Source: Dyadobacter sp. CY345
Lineage (GTDB): Bacteria; Bacteroidota; Bacteroidia; Cytophagales; Spirosomataceae
Reading direction: 5' to 3'
Assembly: GCF_021502725.1 (NCBI RefSeq)
Contig: NZ_JAKFFS010000001.1
Coordinates: 558,001-622,000 of the forward strand
Length of the DNA: 64,000 nt
Shown: piece after piece, positions 44,158 through 54,457 of the stretch
Layout of the letters: each line of letters opens with the position of its first letter
Numbering within the stretch: the first letter of the stretch is position 1
Position numbers and translations under genes: made by a program
Notes under the pieces: model-generated
What the model was told of the DNA's origin: nothing
The model's input: the letters and a program-made list of their open reading frames with translations, nothing else
The model's database searches: none

Positions 44158-44973
44158 TTATTTCAGGAATGCCTGGCTGGGCGTGATTCCGTAAAAAGTT
44201 TTGAAGTCTTTGATAAAATGTGCCTGATCAAAATAACCCATGTCAAAAAAGAGCTTTTCCTGACGTATGGACTGCGCTGTTGGACGGGAATTTAAAAGGC
44301 TTTGGAAACGGACAATTTTACTGAATGTTTTGGCAGAGTCGCCGATGTAGAATTCAAAAAGTCGCCGGAGCTGGCGCGGACTCAAACCGGTGTCCAGATC
44401 TTTTTCAATGGTTATCGAACCGGAATTTTTAATGATCAAATTAATTGCCCGAAAAAGTCTGTGATCCGCAATTAATTGGCTCTGCGTTTGGATTTTAAGA
44501 AAATGCTGATCAAGCTGGTTTTTGATATCCAGTGCATTATTTACAGAATAAAATTTTTGCCGGATGAAAAGGGAGGTGCCGGGTACAATAAGATCTAAAT
44601 TTTCGAAACGGTCGCTTATTTCCGATGCGTCAATTTTAAATAATTGTGGAAATGCGGCTGGTAAAAAGCGTATCCCAAAATAATTAAATGAGTTTCCAAG
44701 CGGAAATTCAGTGAATTTTTTTGAGAATCCCATTACGAAACTCTCCTGTGGGTTATTTAGCTCAAAGAAAATGTCAATGCATCCGTCCGCAACAACCCTG
44801 TAATTAAACGGCTCCGAAAGTGCTTGGGTACTTTTTAGATGCCAGTAACAATAAATAAAATTTTGCAATCCGGCTGCCGGTAGAAATTCCTGATACGTGA
44901 TATTGTCAGCCGATTTTGCAATGGACGGCTGCAAAGGTGTATAAAGATTTCGGATCGATGTCTCGGTTTTCAT
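44158..44973 (-). CDS. AraC-family transcriptional regulator
   Basis: 271 residues. C-terminal double helix-turn-helix: GLSPRQLRRLFEFYIGDSAKTFSKIVRFQ (about 215-245) and LFFDMGYFDQAHFIKDFKTFYGITPSQAF (about 250-271), the AraC signature. The N-terminal 150 residues are a DUF6597-like cupin sensor region (EFLPAAGLQNFIYCYWHLKS, VADGCIDIFFELNN). Upstream, co-directional with the VOC gene; signal unknown. Confidence 0.9.
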   Translation of the reverse strand: MKTETSIRNLYTPLQPSIAKSADNITYQEFLPAAGLQNFIYCYWHLKSTQALSEPFNYRVVADGCIDIFFELNNPQESFVMGFSKKFTEFPLGNSFNYFGIRFLPAAFPQLFKIDASEISDRFENLDLIVPGTSLFIRQKFYSVNNALDIKNQLDQHFLKIQTQSQLIADHRLFRAINLIIKNSGSITIEKDLDTGLSPRQLRRLFEFYIGDSAKTFSKIVRFQSLLNSRPTAQSIRQEKLFFDMGYFDQAHFIKDFKTFYGITPSQAFLK

Positions 44974-45176
44974 GATTTCAATTTATGATAAAATGACTGA
45001 ATTACAATTTTGTTGCGATGATAATGTGTTCATTTTAACCTCTATATACTGAAAATATACATTGACATTGATGATAACTTTTATGTAGATTGCGAAGTAA
45101 CATCTGAGATCGATAACCTACAATGGTATAGTTATTGGGTCAATTTACATTTTGCATAAATTAAACTTTTTTCACC

Positions 45177-47930
45177 ATGCGTCAGGATTTTCTGGATATA
45201 AAAAGATCACTCAATTTAAAAGATAAGTGCCTCGATTTTTACAGTTTGAAAGCGTTGGAGCAGAAGGGAACAAATGTTTCGGCTTTGCCTTTTTGCATAC
45301 GCGTTTTGCTTGAAAATGTTTTAAGAAATTTCGACGGCAAAGTAATTACTAGGGAACATGTGGAAACGCTGATGAATTGGACACCGGAGCCCAATGATAA
45401 AGAGGTTCCGTTTATGCCTGCCAGAGTGTTGATGCAGGATTTTACAGGCGTTCCGGCTATTGTCGACATTGCGTCATTAAGAGCAGAAATGGAAAGGCAG
45501 GGAAAGGATTCGTCGAGAATTAATCCGCTGATTCCGGTCGATCTGGTGATTGACCATTCGGTTCAGGTCGATTATTTTGGAAATAAAGATGCTTATGAGA
45601 AGAATGTTGAAAAAGAATATGAGCGAAACAGCGAACGTTACCGGTTTTTAAAATGGGCGCAAAAAGCGTTTGATAATTTTTCAGTAGTGCCTCCGGGAAT
45701 GGGAATTTGCCATCAGGTAAATCTTGAATATCTCTCGCAATGTGTGGTTGAGCGGGACGGTCTGGCTTTTCCGGATTCGCTCGTCGGAACGGATTCACAC
45801 ACGCCTATGGTGAACGGACTTGGCATTGTGGCCTATGGTGTCGGTGGTATCGAGGCGGAAGCGGCGATGCTTGGACAACCCCAGTTTTTTGCCGTTCCGG
45901 AAGTGATAGGTTTGAAATTGTCCGGCAAACTACCAGTTGGAACAACTGCTACGGATATGGTTTTGACCATAACCGAACTGCTAAGAAGAACGAAAGTGGT
46001 TGGTAAATTCGTCGAGGTTTTTGGAGATGGATTAAGCTCCTTATCGGTTCCTGATCGGGCAACGATTGGAAATATGTCACCGGAATTTGGCTGTACAATC
46101 ACATTTTTCCCAATTGATGAAAAGACGATCCAGTACCTGGAAAAAAGCAATCGTCCGAAGGAAGTGATTGAGTTAACAGAATTATATGCGAAGGAAAATT
46201 TGCTTTGGCGGGAAAATGAAGACGCCATAAATTACAGTCAGGTTGTCGAACTTGATCTGAATTCAATTGTTCCTACGATTTCCGGACCAAGCAGGCCGCA
46301 GGATAAGATATTGCTTTCTCAGGCAAAAGATGTGATTACTGATATTTTAGAACAAAAATATTCAAGAAAATATATTCGCTTCGAAGACAGGCCATTAAGT
46401 ACCTGGGCAGACGAAGGAGGGAACGTTGAGCCAGCTCAGGTCTTGGAAAATGATCAATCGGAAATGCGTTTTGCGGAGGTGGGTTATAATGGAGAAAGAT
46501 TTTACCTTAATGATGGTCATGTTGTCGTAGCTGCAATTACCAGTTGTACCAATACATCCAATCCCGATGTGATGATCGGCGCTGGTTTACTTGCTAAAAA
46601 GGCATTGGCGCGAGGCCTCAATGTGAAGCCCTGGGTTAAAACGAGTCTGGCGCCGGGTTCCAAAGTAGTTACCGATTATCTCAAAGAATCTGGATTGCTG
46701 GAAAGTCTGGAAGAGATGAAATTCAATGTTGTTGGTTATGGCTGCACATCCTGCATCGGCAATTCCGGGCCATTGCCGGATCCGATATCCAATGCCATTG
46801 TAGACAAAGATCTGATCGTGGCGGCGGCACTTTCCGGCAACAGAAATTTTGAAGCGCGGATACATCCGCAGATAAAAATGAATTTCCTGATGTCGCCATT
46901 ACTGGTAATCGCTTATGCAATAACCGGCAGGATGGATATAGATATGGAGGAAGAACCTCTTGGATTTGACCAAAGCGGCGAGCCGGTATACTTAAAAGAT
47001 GTCTGGCCGTCGCAGGAAGAAATTGCTGAGGTTGTTGACCATGTTGTCAAAAGGGAATTTTATCAGAAAAGTTACAGTGAAATTTTTGATGGAAATGATC
47101 TTTGGAAAAATTTGTCAGTACCTCAGGATAAGGCATATCAATGGGATCCGGAGTCGACTTATGTTAAGGAAGCTCCGTTTTTTGTAAATATTTCTGCTGA
47201 ACCGGATATTATTCAACCCATTGCCGATGCCCGCGTACTGCTTATGCTGGGCGATTCTGTAACAACGGACCATATTTCCCCGGCAGGATCATTCAGTAAA
47301 ATTTCTCCCGCCGGCAAGTATCTGCTTAGCCGCGATATTCCCTATGAAGCGTTTAATTCTTATGGATCGAGAAGAGGGAATGATGAAGTGATGGTGCGTG
47401 GTACATTTGCCAATGTCAGAATAAAAAATAAACTGGCTTCGAAGGAAGGCGGATTTACTACCTATTTCCCGACTGGTGAGGAAACGACTGTTTATGACGC
47501 TTCTCTTGAATATAAAGCCAACGGAACGCCACTGATTGTCATTGCGGGTAAGGAATACGGGAGCGGTTCATCCCGCGACTGGGCTGCGAAAGGGACGTAT
47601 TTGCTTGGTATAAAAGCCGTTATCGCAGAAAGTTTTGAACGCATCCACAGAAGTAACCTCGTTGGAATGGGCGTTGTTCCTCTCCAATTTTTTGATGGAG
47701 AAACCGCACAGACTATCGGTCTGGATGGCACTGAAAAATTTACGATCAAAGGTTTTAATGATTCCATAAAACCAAATCAGCATCTGGTTGTTTCTGCGGT
47801 GGATAAGGGTGGAAACTACAAAACTTTCAGTGTTCGATGCAGGCTGGAAAGCAGAATGGAAATTGACTATTACCGCAACGGAGGTATTCTTCAATATATG
47901 CTGAGGCAATTCATAAAAAGTGAAGAATGA
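45177..47930 (+). CDS. acnA: Aconitate hydratase A
   Basis: 917 residues. TCA-cycle enzyme interconverting citrate and isocitrate with a 4Fe-4S cluster. Cluster cysteines are in ITSCTNTSNPDVM (about residue 453) and GYGCTSCIGNSGPLP (about residue 522). Catalytic and substrate segments are GTDSHTPMVNGLGI (about 204) and GKEYGSGSSRDWAAKG (about 788). The C-terminal swivel domain is complete. Slightly longer than E. coli AcnA (891). Single-gene unit with its own terminator. Confidence 0.97.
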   Translation: MRQDFLDIKRSLNLKDKCLDFYSLKALEQKGTNVSALPFCIRVLLENVLRNFDGKVITREHVETLMNWTPEPNDKEVPFMPARVLMQDFTGVPAIVDIASLRAEMERQGKDSSRINPLIPVDLVIDHSVQVDYFGNKDAYEKNVEKEYERNSERYRFLKWAQKAFDNFSVVPPGMGICHQVNLEYLSQCVVERDGLAFPDSLVGTDSHTPMVNGLGIVAYGVGGIEAEAAMLGQPQFFAVPEVIGLKLSGKLPVGTTATDMVLTITELLRRTKVVGKFVEVFGDGLSSLSVPDRATIGNMSPEFGCTITFFPIDEKTIQYLEKSNRPKEVIELTELYAKENLLWRENEDAINYSQVVELDLNSIVPTISGPSRPQDKILLSQAKDVITDILEQKYSRKYIRFEDRPLSTWADEGGNVEPAQVLENDQSEMRFAEVGYNGERFYLNDGHVVVAAITSCTNTSNPDVMIGAGLLAKKALARGLNVKPWVKTSLAPGSKVVTDYLKESGLLESLEEMKFNVVGYGCTSCIGNSGPLPDPISNAIVDKDLIVAAALSGNRNFEARIHPQIKMNFLMSPLLVIAYAITGRMDIDMEEEPLGFDQSGEPVYLKDVWPSQEEIAEVVDHVVKREFYQKSYSEIFDGNDLWKNLSVPQDKAYQWDPESTYVKEAPFFVNISAEPDIIQPIADARVLLMLGDSVTTDHISPAGSFSKISPAGKYLLSRDIPYEAFNSYGSRRGNDEVMVRGTFANVRIKNKLASKEGGFTTYFPTGEETTVYDASLEYKANGTPLIVIAGKEYGSGSSRDWAAKGTYLLGIKAVIAESFERIHRSNLVGMGVVPLQFFDGETAQTIGLDGTEKFTIKGFNDSIKPNQHLVVSAVDKGGNYKTFSVRCRLESRMEIDYYRNGGILQYMLRQFIKSEE

Positions 47931-48022
47931 GAACGCCCTGAACGTGCGTATATAGCTAGTAGTTTATATTTAAGAATAAGTGACTGGCGTAAATTGCCAT
48001 CCAGTCAGTCTCAAAAAATCCG

Positions 48023-48068
48023 GAAGATGAAATTATTATTATGCGTAATAGTTTCATCTTCATTTTTT
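48023..48068 (+). terminator. Terminator after acnA
   Basis: Sixteen-base-pair stem with one T-G pair (48023-48038 with 48046-48061), 7-base loop and seven T at 48062-48068. Confidence 0.88.
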
Positions 48069-48111
48069 TAGTTGCCATATTTACGGGCCTCATTTTATAC
48101 GAAAATTGAAA

Positions 48112-48798
48112 ATGAAAGATTTAGATAATGAAAAGAAACTGGCGGCAAAAGAAGCTGTCAAATATCTTAAAGATAATCAGATTGTTGGCTTAGGATCAGG
48201 TTCTTCCGCGACATTCGCTATATTTGAAATAGGGGAGCTTGTAAAAAATGGGTTGAAAATTACGGGCGTTTCGACATCATCAAAATCAGAAGAACTGGCT
48301 AATTCGCTTGGTATTCCAACAGTTGATATTTCCTCAGTAAGTTATATTGACGTAACGATTGACGGTGCCGATGAATTTACTTACGATCTTTATTTGATTA
48401 AAGGCGGTGGCGCTGCGCTGCTGAAAGAGAAGGTTGTAGCTTCTCTAACGAAAGAGGAAATCATTATAGCGGATTCATCGAAAAAAGTTGAGCTTCTTGG
48501 AAAATTTACAATTCCGGTTGAGGTAATCAGGTATGCCGCGAAATATGTGATGAGCCAAATCATTCTGCTTGGAGGAAAAGGAGAAGTCCGGCTTGTTGAA
48601 GGAGAAGCGCTTCTGACGGAAGAAGGAAATTATATTATTGATGCAGATTTCGGATTGATCGCTGATCCTGCTTATCTGGCCACGAAGCTTAGTGAAATTG
48701 CTGGCGTTGTCGAACATGGACTATTTATAAACCTGGCTTCCAGAGTGATTATGGGAAATAATGACTCGACTGTAACTTTTTCAAAATCTGAGATCTGA
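48112..48798 (+). CDS. rpiA: Ribose-5-phosphate isomerase A
   Basis: 228 residues from ATG 48112 (a TTG at 48106 is in frame). Interconverts ribose 5-phosphate and ribulose 5-phosphate in the pentose phosphate pathway. Motifs present: VGLGSGSSATFAI (phosphate loop, about residue 26), GVSTSSKSEELA, DVTIDGADEF (catalytic Asp, about residue 80) and IKGGGAALLKEKVVA (catalytic Glu, about residue 102). Its relation to gluconokinase is only metabolic (both feed the pentose phosphate pathway). Confidence 0.95.
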   Translation: MKDLDNEKKLAAKEAVKYLKDNQIVGLGSGSSATFAIFEIGELVKNGLKITGVSTSSKSEELANSLGIPTVDISSVSYIDVTIDGADEFTYDLYLIKGGGAALLKEKVVASLTKEEIIIADSSKKVELLGKFTIPVEVIRYAAKYVMSQIILLGGKGEVRLVEGEALLTEEGNYIIDADFGLIADPAYLATKLSEIAGVVEHGLFINLASRVIMGNNDSTVTFSKSEI

Positions 48799-48971
48799 AG
48801 AAGAACGGGAACATTTAAGGTTTTTCCGGCTTAAATTCTTAATTAAATTTATGTTAAGAAAGTAAAAAAAATAGAAACATTACTTAATCTGAAAACTGAT
48901 GGGCAGCAATAATATTGACCGAACTTTGCGAAAAAAAGTATAGTAAATCAAAGGACACAGGAATTCAGGTT

Positions 48972-49556
48972 ATGGCAACAGTAAATTTTACCTATTCCGA
49001 CGAACAACTTCTTTCGCTCATTCAGGAGAATAACGATGAGTCAGCATTCACTATGCTGTATGATCGTTATTTTCGTATTTTATTTAATTATACATACAGC
49101 AAAGTCAACGATCAGTTTGCAGCTCAGGAAATTGTCCAGGAATTATTTGTCAGTATCTGGCAGCAAAGCAACAGGAGCAAGGTCAATTCGGGGCGCTCTT
49201 ATTTGTTTTCTTCGGTTAAAAATCTTATAATATCCTATTACAGAAAGGAATATACCCGGAAATTTCATTATGATCGCTGGCAGATCCAAAGTGAAGATTC
49301 AGTCAATCTGACCGATCAGGATATCCTCACTTCTGATCTTCAAATCCGGTACGAAGAAGGACTTCATCTGCTGCCTCCAAAATGCAAGGAAGTTTTTATT
49401 CTTAGCAGAAAGGGGAATTCCAATAAGGAAATTGCACTTCAATTATCAATATCTGAAAAAACCGTTGAGCAGCATATCACTAAGGCGCTCAGGGTTTTAA
49501 AGGAATATCTGAAAGAGCATTTCGCCTACGCGCTCATTCTCATCAGTTTTTATTAA
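48972..49556 (+). CDS. ECF sigma-70 family RNA polymerase sigma factor
   Basis: 194 residues from ATG 48972; the frame continues upstream to a TTG at 48915. Region 2 is AFTMLYDRYFRILFNYTYS with AAQEIVQELFVSIWQ (core binding and -10 recognition), region 4 is LHLLPPKCKEVFILSRKGNSNKEIALQLSISEKTVEQHITKAL (-35 recognition helix-turn-helix). It belongs to the Bacteroidota ECF group paired with FecR and SusC. It should transcribe the downstream susCD genes when freed by its anti-sigma factor. Confidence 0.93.
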   Translation: MATVNFTYSDEQLLSLIQENNDESAFTMLYDRYFRILFNYTYSKVNDQFAAQEIVQELFVSIWQQSNRSKVNSGRSYLFSSVKNLIISYYRKEYTRKFHYDRWQIQSEDSVNLTDQDILTSDLQIRYEEGLHLLPPKCKEVFILSRKGNSNKEIALQLSISEKTVEQHITKALRVLKEYLKEHFAYALILISFY

Positions 49557-49627
49557 AATATTTTTTATTATCGACTAAGGGTTGATCTGTCGGCACACGA
49601 CTTAGGAATTGTAACATTCACTAAGAC

Positions 49628-50647
49628 ATGACGCCGGATAATATCTCCCCCCAACTTCTTGACAAATACCTTAACAATCAGTGCACGGACGACGAGCGCG
49701 AGCTGGTCGAAAAATGGTTTGCTTCCCTGCGCGGAGAGTCCGATTTTCTGGGTTCGTTACCGGAGAATGAACAACTTCAATTGCAGAACGACACCTTCAC
49801 TAAAATTCAAAATCAGTTAAACCTGGGTAATGAGCCGGAAGTCAGGAAATTTCCGTTGAGCTGGATCACTTGGCTTGCAGCATCCGTTTTGCTGGTTTTA
49901 GGGATTTATTTTACTTATAATCTTAGTAATAAAAAAGAAGTTTCCATCGCAAAACAAATTGAGCGGAAAGGAGCTGAAAATATCATTGAATTTATAAATA
50001 GTGAACCCAGGGTTGTCAAACACCAGCTTCCTGACGGCAGTTCTGTCTGGATGCATACAAATTCTGCTATTCGATATCCGAAAGAATTTGATCTGGATAA
50101 ACGCCTTGTTACATTTTCAGGAGAAGGTTTTTTTGATATTTCCAAAGATAAATCACGTCCTTTTTCCATTCAAAGCGGTGAGATGGTGATCAGGGTTTTG
50201 GGTACGAGTTTCAATGTGAAAGCGCCGTCTGAACAAAAGATTTTCCAGATTTCCGTAGTCACTGGCAGAGTTGAAGTATCAGCTCCGGATAAGGAACAAA
50301 AGCAGCAATTGGTCGTATTGACACCAAAGCAGGAAGCATTTTTCGAAACCGGATCCAAGCGGTTGGTATTTGTCGCCATGGCTCCACAGATGAAAAAGGA
50401 GATTTATGAGCCAGTTACCGTTGTTTTCAACCAAACTCCTTTAAATCAGGTTGTTGACCAACTTGAAAAACGTTTTGATATCAAAATTAAGTTAGCGAAT
50501 CCTGGCTTGTCATCCTGTCGGGTCAGCGGAGATTTTGAAAAACAATCATTGCCAGGTATTATGGAAATGCTTTGTACCACCCTTGAAGCAAATTACACGA
50601 TGTCCGGGAAAATAATAACGATCGACGGCTTGCCGTGCAACGAGTGA
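49628..50647 (+). CDS. FecR-family anti-sigma factor
   Basis: 339 residues. Cytoplasmic N-terminal sigma-binding part (DKYLNNQCTDDERELVEKWF, about 11-30), one membrane helix (about 77-95), then the periplasmic FecR domain with the family pattern VVKHQLPDGSSVWMHTNSAIRYP (about 138-160), GEGFFDISKDKSRPF and VRVLGTSFNVK-like sequence, and a C-terminal STN-like domain (about 255-330). Lies 72 bases after the sigma factor. It passes the signal from the SusC N-terminal domain to the sigma factor. Confidence 0.94.
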   Translation: MTPDNISPQLLDKYLNNQCTDDERELVEKWFASLRGESDFLGSLPENEQLQLQNDTFTKIQNQLNLGNEPEVRKFPLSWITWLAASVLLVLGIYFTYNLSNKKEVSIAKQIERKGAENIIEFINSEPRVVKHQLPDGSSVWMHTNSAIRYPKEFDLDKRLVTFSGEGFFDISKDKSRPFSIQSGEMVIRVLGTSFNVKAPSEQKIFQISVVTGRVEVSAPDKEQKQQLVVLTPKQEAFFETGSKRLVFVAMAPQMKKEIYEPVTVVFNQTPLNQVVDQLEKRFDIKIKLANPGLSSCRVSGDFEKQSLPGIMEMLCTTLEANYTMSGKIITIDGLPCNE

Positions 50648-50718
50648 TAAATAAAGAAGTTAACCACAACTAATCCATGAAAGACTGCTACCTGATCCCG
50701 CCGTGAAATAACAAAAAA

Positions 50719-50742
50719 CCGGGAGTGTACCACCACCCCCGG
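50719..50742 (+). promoter_or_regulatory. GC-rich hairpin between fecR and susC
   Basis: CCGGGAGTG (50719-50727) pairs with CACCCCCGG (50734-50742) with one mismatch and a 6-base loop. It lies about 90 bases before the preferred susC start. It may be an attenuator or the leader element of the sigma-dependent transcript. Confidence 0.4.
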
Positions 50743-50833
50743 CGCAAGCTTATGGCCTATGTTGAATCGTACCACCGAAACAAAAGGCTCATGTATCCAA
50801 ACAGTGCTTAAACCATCAAGACAAATCAAAATT

Positions 50834-53800
50834 ATGCAAAATTCAGTACGTAACAAGCCCATTAACTGGCAAAAAATAATGCGCATCGGATTGCTACAAT
50901 GGATATTGGCCGTTTTACTCGCAAATATTAGTTATGCAAGTAAGCTTTCGGCGCAATCAATTTTAAGTAAAGACGTGACGCTTCGGATCAGTAATGTCAG
51001 GCTGAATGAAGCCCTGGAACAGATTCAGGCGAAAACAAATACGAAATTTGTATACAGCAGCCGGGTTTCTTTGAAAGAGTTTGTAACAATTGATGTAAAA
51101 AATCAGAAACTTTCCAAAGTTTTGGATCAGCTGCTTATGCCGCGTGGGATTCATTACAAGGTGATTAATGAACAAATTGTGCTTGCACGAGAACGTGCGC
51201 CGAAAGAAGAAACGGTTATTGAATCTCTTGAAAACAAGTTACAGGTTTATATGACGAATCGGGAAATCCGTATCAAAGGGACGGTGAAATCCGGAGATGA
51301 TAACGGAACTTTGCCCGGCGTGAGCGTCATCGTCAAAGGCGGAGCTAGCGGGACGACAACCGATAACGACGGCGGTTTCGAACTGACGGTTCCAACAACC
51401 GAAAGTATCCTGGTTTTCAGCTTCGTCGGGTACGTATCTCAGGAAGTAACCGTTGGTGGCAGATCAGTCGTGGATGTGACGCTGGCCCCTGATACCAAAG
51501 CATTGAACGAACTTGTTGTAGTCGGTTACGGTGTACAAAAAAAGGTTAACCTGACTGGAGCCGTGAGTCAGATTCAGGCGAAAGATCTGGAAAACCGTCC
51601 GTTGAACAACATGTCTCAGATACTTCAGGGCATGATCCCAAATCTAAATATAACGTTTTCCACCGGTCGTCCGGGACAGGGCGGGAATTTGAATGTCCGT
51701 GGAGAAACCTCCATCAACGGCGGCGGGCCGCTGGTTTTAATCGATGGTATACCTGGCGATATCAACCGTATCAATCCGGGTGATGTGGAATCTGTATCTG
51801 TCTTGAAAGATGCTGCTGCATCTGCAATTTACGGAGCGCGTGGTGCTTTTGGCGTAATTCTCGTAACTACGAAAACGGCAAAAAGCGGTAAAACAAGTAT
51901 TTCATACAGCAATAATTTCGGCTGGTCAACACCAACGGTGAGTACAGATTTTCTTACCAATGGTTATGATTACACGATGCTGAATGACGAAGCTTTCAAA
52001 AGAGCGACAGGAAATACCTATACGCGTTATTCTGATGAAGATTATAAAGAGTTGGAAGCGCGCCGTTATGACAAAACCGAGAATCCGGCGCGCCCTTGGA
52101 CGGTGGTTAAAAATGTGAATGGTAAGGACATTTACAATTATTATGGAAGTTACAATTGGTGGGATACCATGTTCACCATGACAGAGCCATCTCAGCAGCA
52201 TAATCTGAATTTGTCGGGCGGAACAGAAAAAATCAATTATTTCCTTTCCGGATCTGCTTTTTCGAAAGAGGGGATTATGAAGATTAATACGGATAAATTT
52301 AATTCCTATACCTTACGCACAAAGGTGAATGCCCAGCTGACTCCGTGGTTAAAAGTAAGCAACAACACCCAATACTTCGATTCAAAATATAAGTATCCTG
52401 GTCTGGAAGGTGGGGCAAATGAAAATTTTGTGGGCATCACGGTACATGCACTGCCTATTTACGCACCGCGAAATCCGGATGGAACGGCGACTTATAATAC
52501 TTTGAAAAATAATTATTCGATTGGTGATGGGTTGTTCGCCAATCTTTTGAAAGGCGTGGCAGGCGGAGAGAAAAAAGTGCATGAGCTGACAACTATCAAC
52601 TCTTTGACGATTGATTTTTCCAAAACATGGAATCTTGTTGCCAATCATTCCTATTCCTTTTACATCGCCGACGACTGGTATCGTTCTGCGGTTGCGCAAT
52701 ATTCTATTCAGCCTGGAATTTTGGCCACCGTTCCAAATTATAATACTGACCAGCTCAGAAAAACATTCTGGTTTGATCCGACAAATGTTGTCAATGTATT
52801 TTCTTCCTTCAACCAAAGTTTAGGTAAACATTATATCGGAGCAACCGCCGGGATCAACTACGAAACGAAAAAACATCAGCGACTTTTTGGCGCCAGAAAA
52901 AATTTGCTCTCTGAAAGCCTGAACGACCTGGACCTTGGAACAGGCGAGCAGCTGGCGACGGGAGATTCTTACCAATATGAATTGTTTGGTGCGTTCTTCC
53001 GCCTCAATTATGATTATTTGGGGAAATATCTTTTGGAGGTCAATGGCCGTTATGACGGAACTTCAAGATTTGGAGCTGGTAAAAGGTATGGTTTTTTCCC
53101 GTCGATCTCTGCGGGATGGCGCGTTAGCGAGGAGAAATTTTTCGAACCGATCCATGATGTTGTGAATAATTTAAAAATCCGCGCTTCCTATGGAACGCTC
53201 GGAAATCAGCTGCCATCCAACACAAACTCTGCCAGTTTTTATCCCTACATCTCAATTATGCCAACCGCTCAGTCGAGCTGGATTAATAATGGACAAAAGC
53301 TTTCTTATGTAAATAATCCCAATCCAATTTCGCCTAACCTAACCTGGGAAAAGGCGACTACGTCGAATATTGGTCTGGATATTGATTTGTTGAAAAACCG
53401 GTTGAATCTTGCATTTGATGGTTATATCCGTAAAACAACCGATATGCTGATTCCTGGAAAAGTTTTCCCGGCTGTTTACGGAGCCCCGGTTCCTACCCAA
53501 AATGCAGGTGATTTGCAGACAAAAGGTTTTGAGCTTTCGATCGCCTGGCACGACCAGGTGAAAGTCGGAAGAAAAGTATTGGCTTACAATGCATCATTCA
53601 TCGTTTCCGATACCAAATCAAAAATTACCAAATATGACAATCCAAACAAGATTTTGTCCAGCTATTATGAAGGACAAACCATTGGAGATATGTGGGGATA
53701 TTCGTTGGACGGTTATTTCAAAACAAATGAAGAGGCGCAGGCTTACACTGTTGACCAGTCGCTTGTGAACAAACAACGATTGAGCGCCCCGGGAGACTGG

Positions 53801-54433
53801 AGTAAATTACAGGCTGGTGATATCAAGTTTGTTGATTCTGACGGAAACGGGAAAATTGACCAGGGCGCAAATACACTTTCGGATCATGGAGATTTAAAAA
53901 TCATTGGTAATAACAGGGCATGTTTCCGTTATGGACTAAATCTGGGTGCTTCCTGGAATGGCTTCGATTTGTCAACGCTGACACAAGGAATTCTTCGCAG
54001 AAACTGGTATCCGGGAAATAACGCAGATAAATTCTGGGGCCCATATTCTCGTCCGTATTATTCTTTTATACCAAAGGACTTCGAAAAAGATGTCTGGACG
54101 CCTGAAAATACTAACGCATATTTTCCGGTGCTCAGAGGATATACCGCGCTAAACGGAGGCGGCGATCTGAATGCTCCTAACGATAAATATATCCAAAACG
54201 TAGGTTACCTGCGTCTGAAAAACGTCGTGATCGGTTATACTTTCCCGGAAACACTTACAAGAAAAATTAAAATTCCGAAAGCCAGAATTTATGTAAGCGG
54301 CGAAAATTTACTGACTTACACGCCACTCAGATCGAAATACATAGATCCTGAACAATTTGATGGAGACGGGACCAATGGCAGAACCTATCCGCTATCTAAA
54401 ACTTTTTCAGTCGGTCTGAATCTCAATTTCTAA
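50834..54433 (+). CDS. SusC/RagA-family TonB-linked outer-membrane transporter
   Basis: 1199 residues from ATG 50834, preferred because it begins with the long N-terminal pattern seen in this group (MQNSVRNKPINWQKIMRIGLL); an ATG at 50759 adds 25. Order: signal segment (about 15-38), STN domain (about 48-115, signalling to FecR), CarboxypepD_reg-like domain (about 145-225), plug (about 235-350, with GGGPLVLIDGIPGDINRINPGDVESVSVLKDAAASAIYGARGAFGVILVTTK-type signature), and a barrel ending VGLNLNF. Imports a large nutrient together with the SusD partner downstream. Confidence 0.95.
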   Translation: MQNSVRNKPINWQKIMRIGLLQWILAVLLANISYASKLSAQSILSKDVTLRISNVRLNEALEQIQAKTNTKFVYSSRVSLKEFVTIDVKNQKLSKVLDQLLMPRGIHYKVINEQIVLARERAPKEETVIESLENKLQVYMTNREIRIKGTVKSGDDNGTLPGVSVIVKGGASGTTTDNDGGFELTVPTTESILVFSFVGYVSQEVTVGGRSVVDVTLAPDTKALNELVVVGYGVQKKVNLTGAVSQIQAKDLENRPLNNMSQILQGMIPNLNITFSTGRPGQGGNLNVRGETSINGGGPLVLIDGIPGDINRINPGDVESVSVLKDAAASAIYGARGAFGVILVTTKTAKSGKTSISYSNNFGWSTPTVSTDFLTNGYDYTMLNDEAFKRATGNTYTRYSDEDYKELEARRYDKTENPARPWTVVKNVNGKDIYNYYGSYNWWDTMFTMTEPSQQHNLNLSGGTEKINYFLSGSAFSKEGIMKINTDKFNSYTLRTKVNAQLTPWLKVSNNTQYFDSKYKYPGLEGGANENFVGITVHALPIYAPRNPDGTATYNTLKNNYSIGDGLFANLLKGVAGGEKKVHELTTINSLTIDFSKTWNLVANHSYSFYIADDWYRSAVAQYSIQPGILATVPNYNTDQLRKTFWFDPTNVVNVFSSFNQSLGKHYIGATAGINYETKKHQRLFGARKNLLSESLNDLDLGTGEQLATGDSYQYELFGAFFRLNYDYLGKYLLEVNGRYDGTSRFGAGKRYGFFPSISAGWRVSEEKFFEPIHDVVNNLKIRASYGTLGNQLPSNTNSASFYPYISIMPTAQSSWINNGQKLSYVNNPNPISPNLTWEKATTSNIGLDIDLLKNRLNLAFDGYIRKTTDMLIPGKVFPAVYGAPVPTQNAGDLQTKGFELSIAWHDQVKVGRKVLAYNASFIVSDTKSKITKYDNPNKILSSYYEGQTIGDMWGYSLDGYFKTNEEAQAYTVDQSLVNKQRLSAPGDWSKLQAGDIKFVDSDGNGKIDQGANTLSDHGDLKIIGNNRACFRYGLNLGASWNGFDLSTLTQGILRRNWYPGNNADKFWGPYSRPYYSFIPKDFEKDVWTPENTNAYFPVLRGYTALNGGGDLNAPNDKYIQNVGYLRLKNVVIGYTFPETLTRKIKIPKARIYVSGENLLTYTPLRSKYIDPEQFDGDGTNGRTYPLSKTFSVGLNLNF

Positions 54434-54457
54434 ATCGGGAATTAATAAGATATCATT

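Noticed and set aside
47981..48007. TGACTGG/CCAGTCA inverted repeat after acnA
   Set aside because: Only 7-base arms and immediately followed by a much stronger terminator; treated as incidental.
48041..48109. 22-codon hydrophobic frame ending 2 bases before rpiA
   Set aside because: It lies within the terminator hairpin and T tract of acnA, which encode the hydrophobic codons by chance; no independent support.
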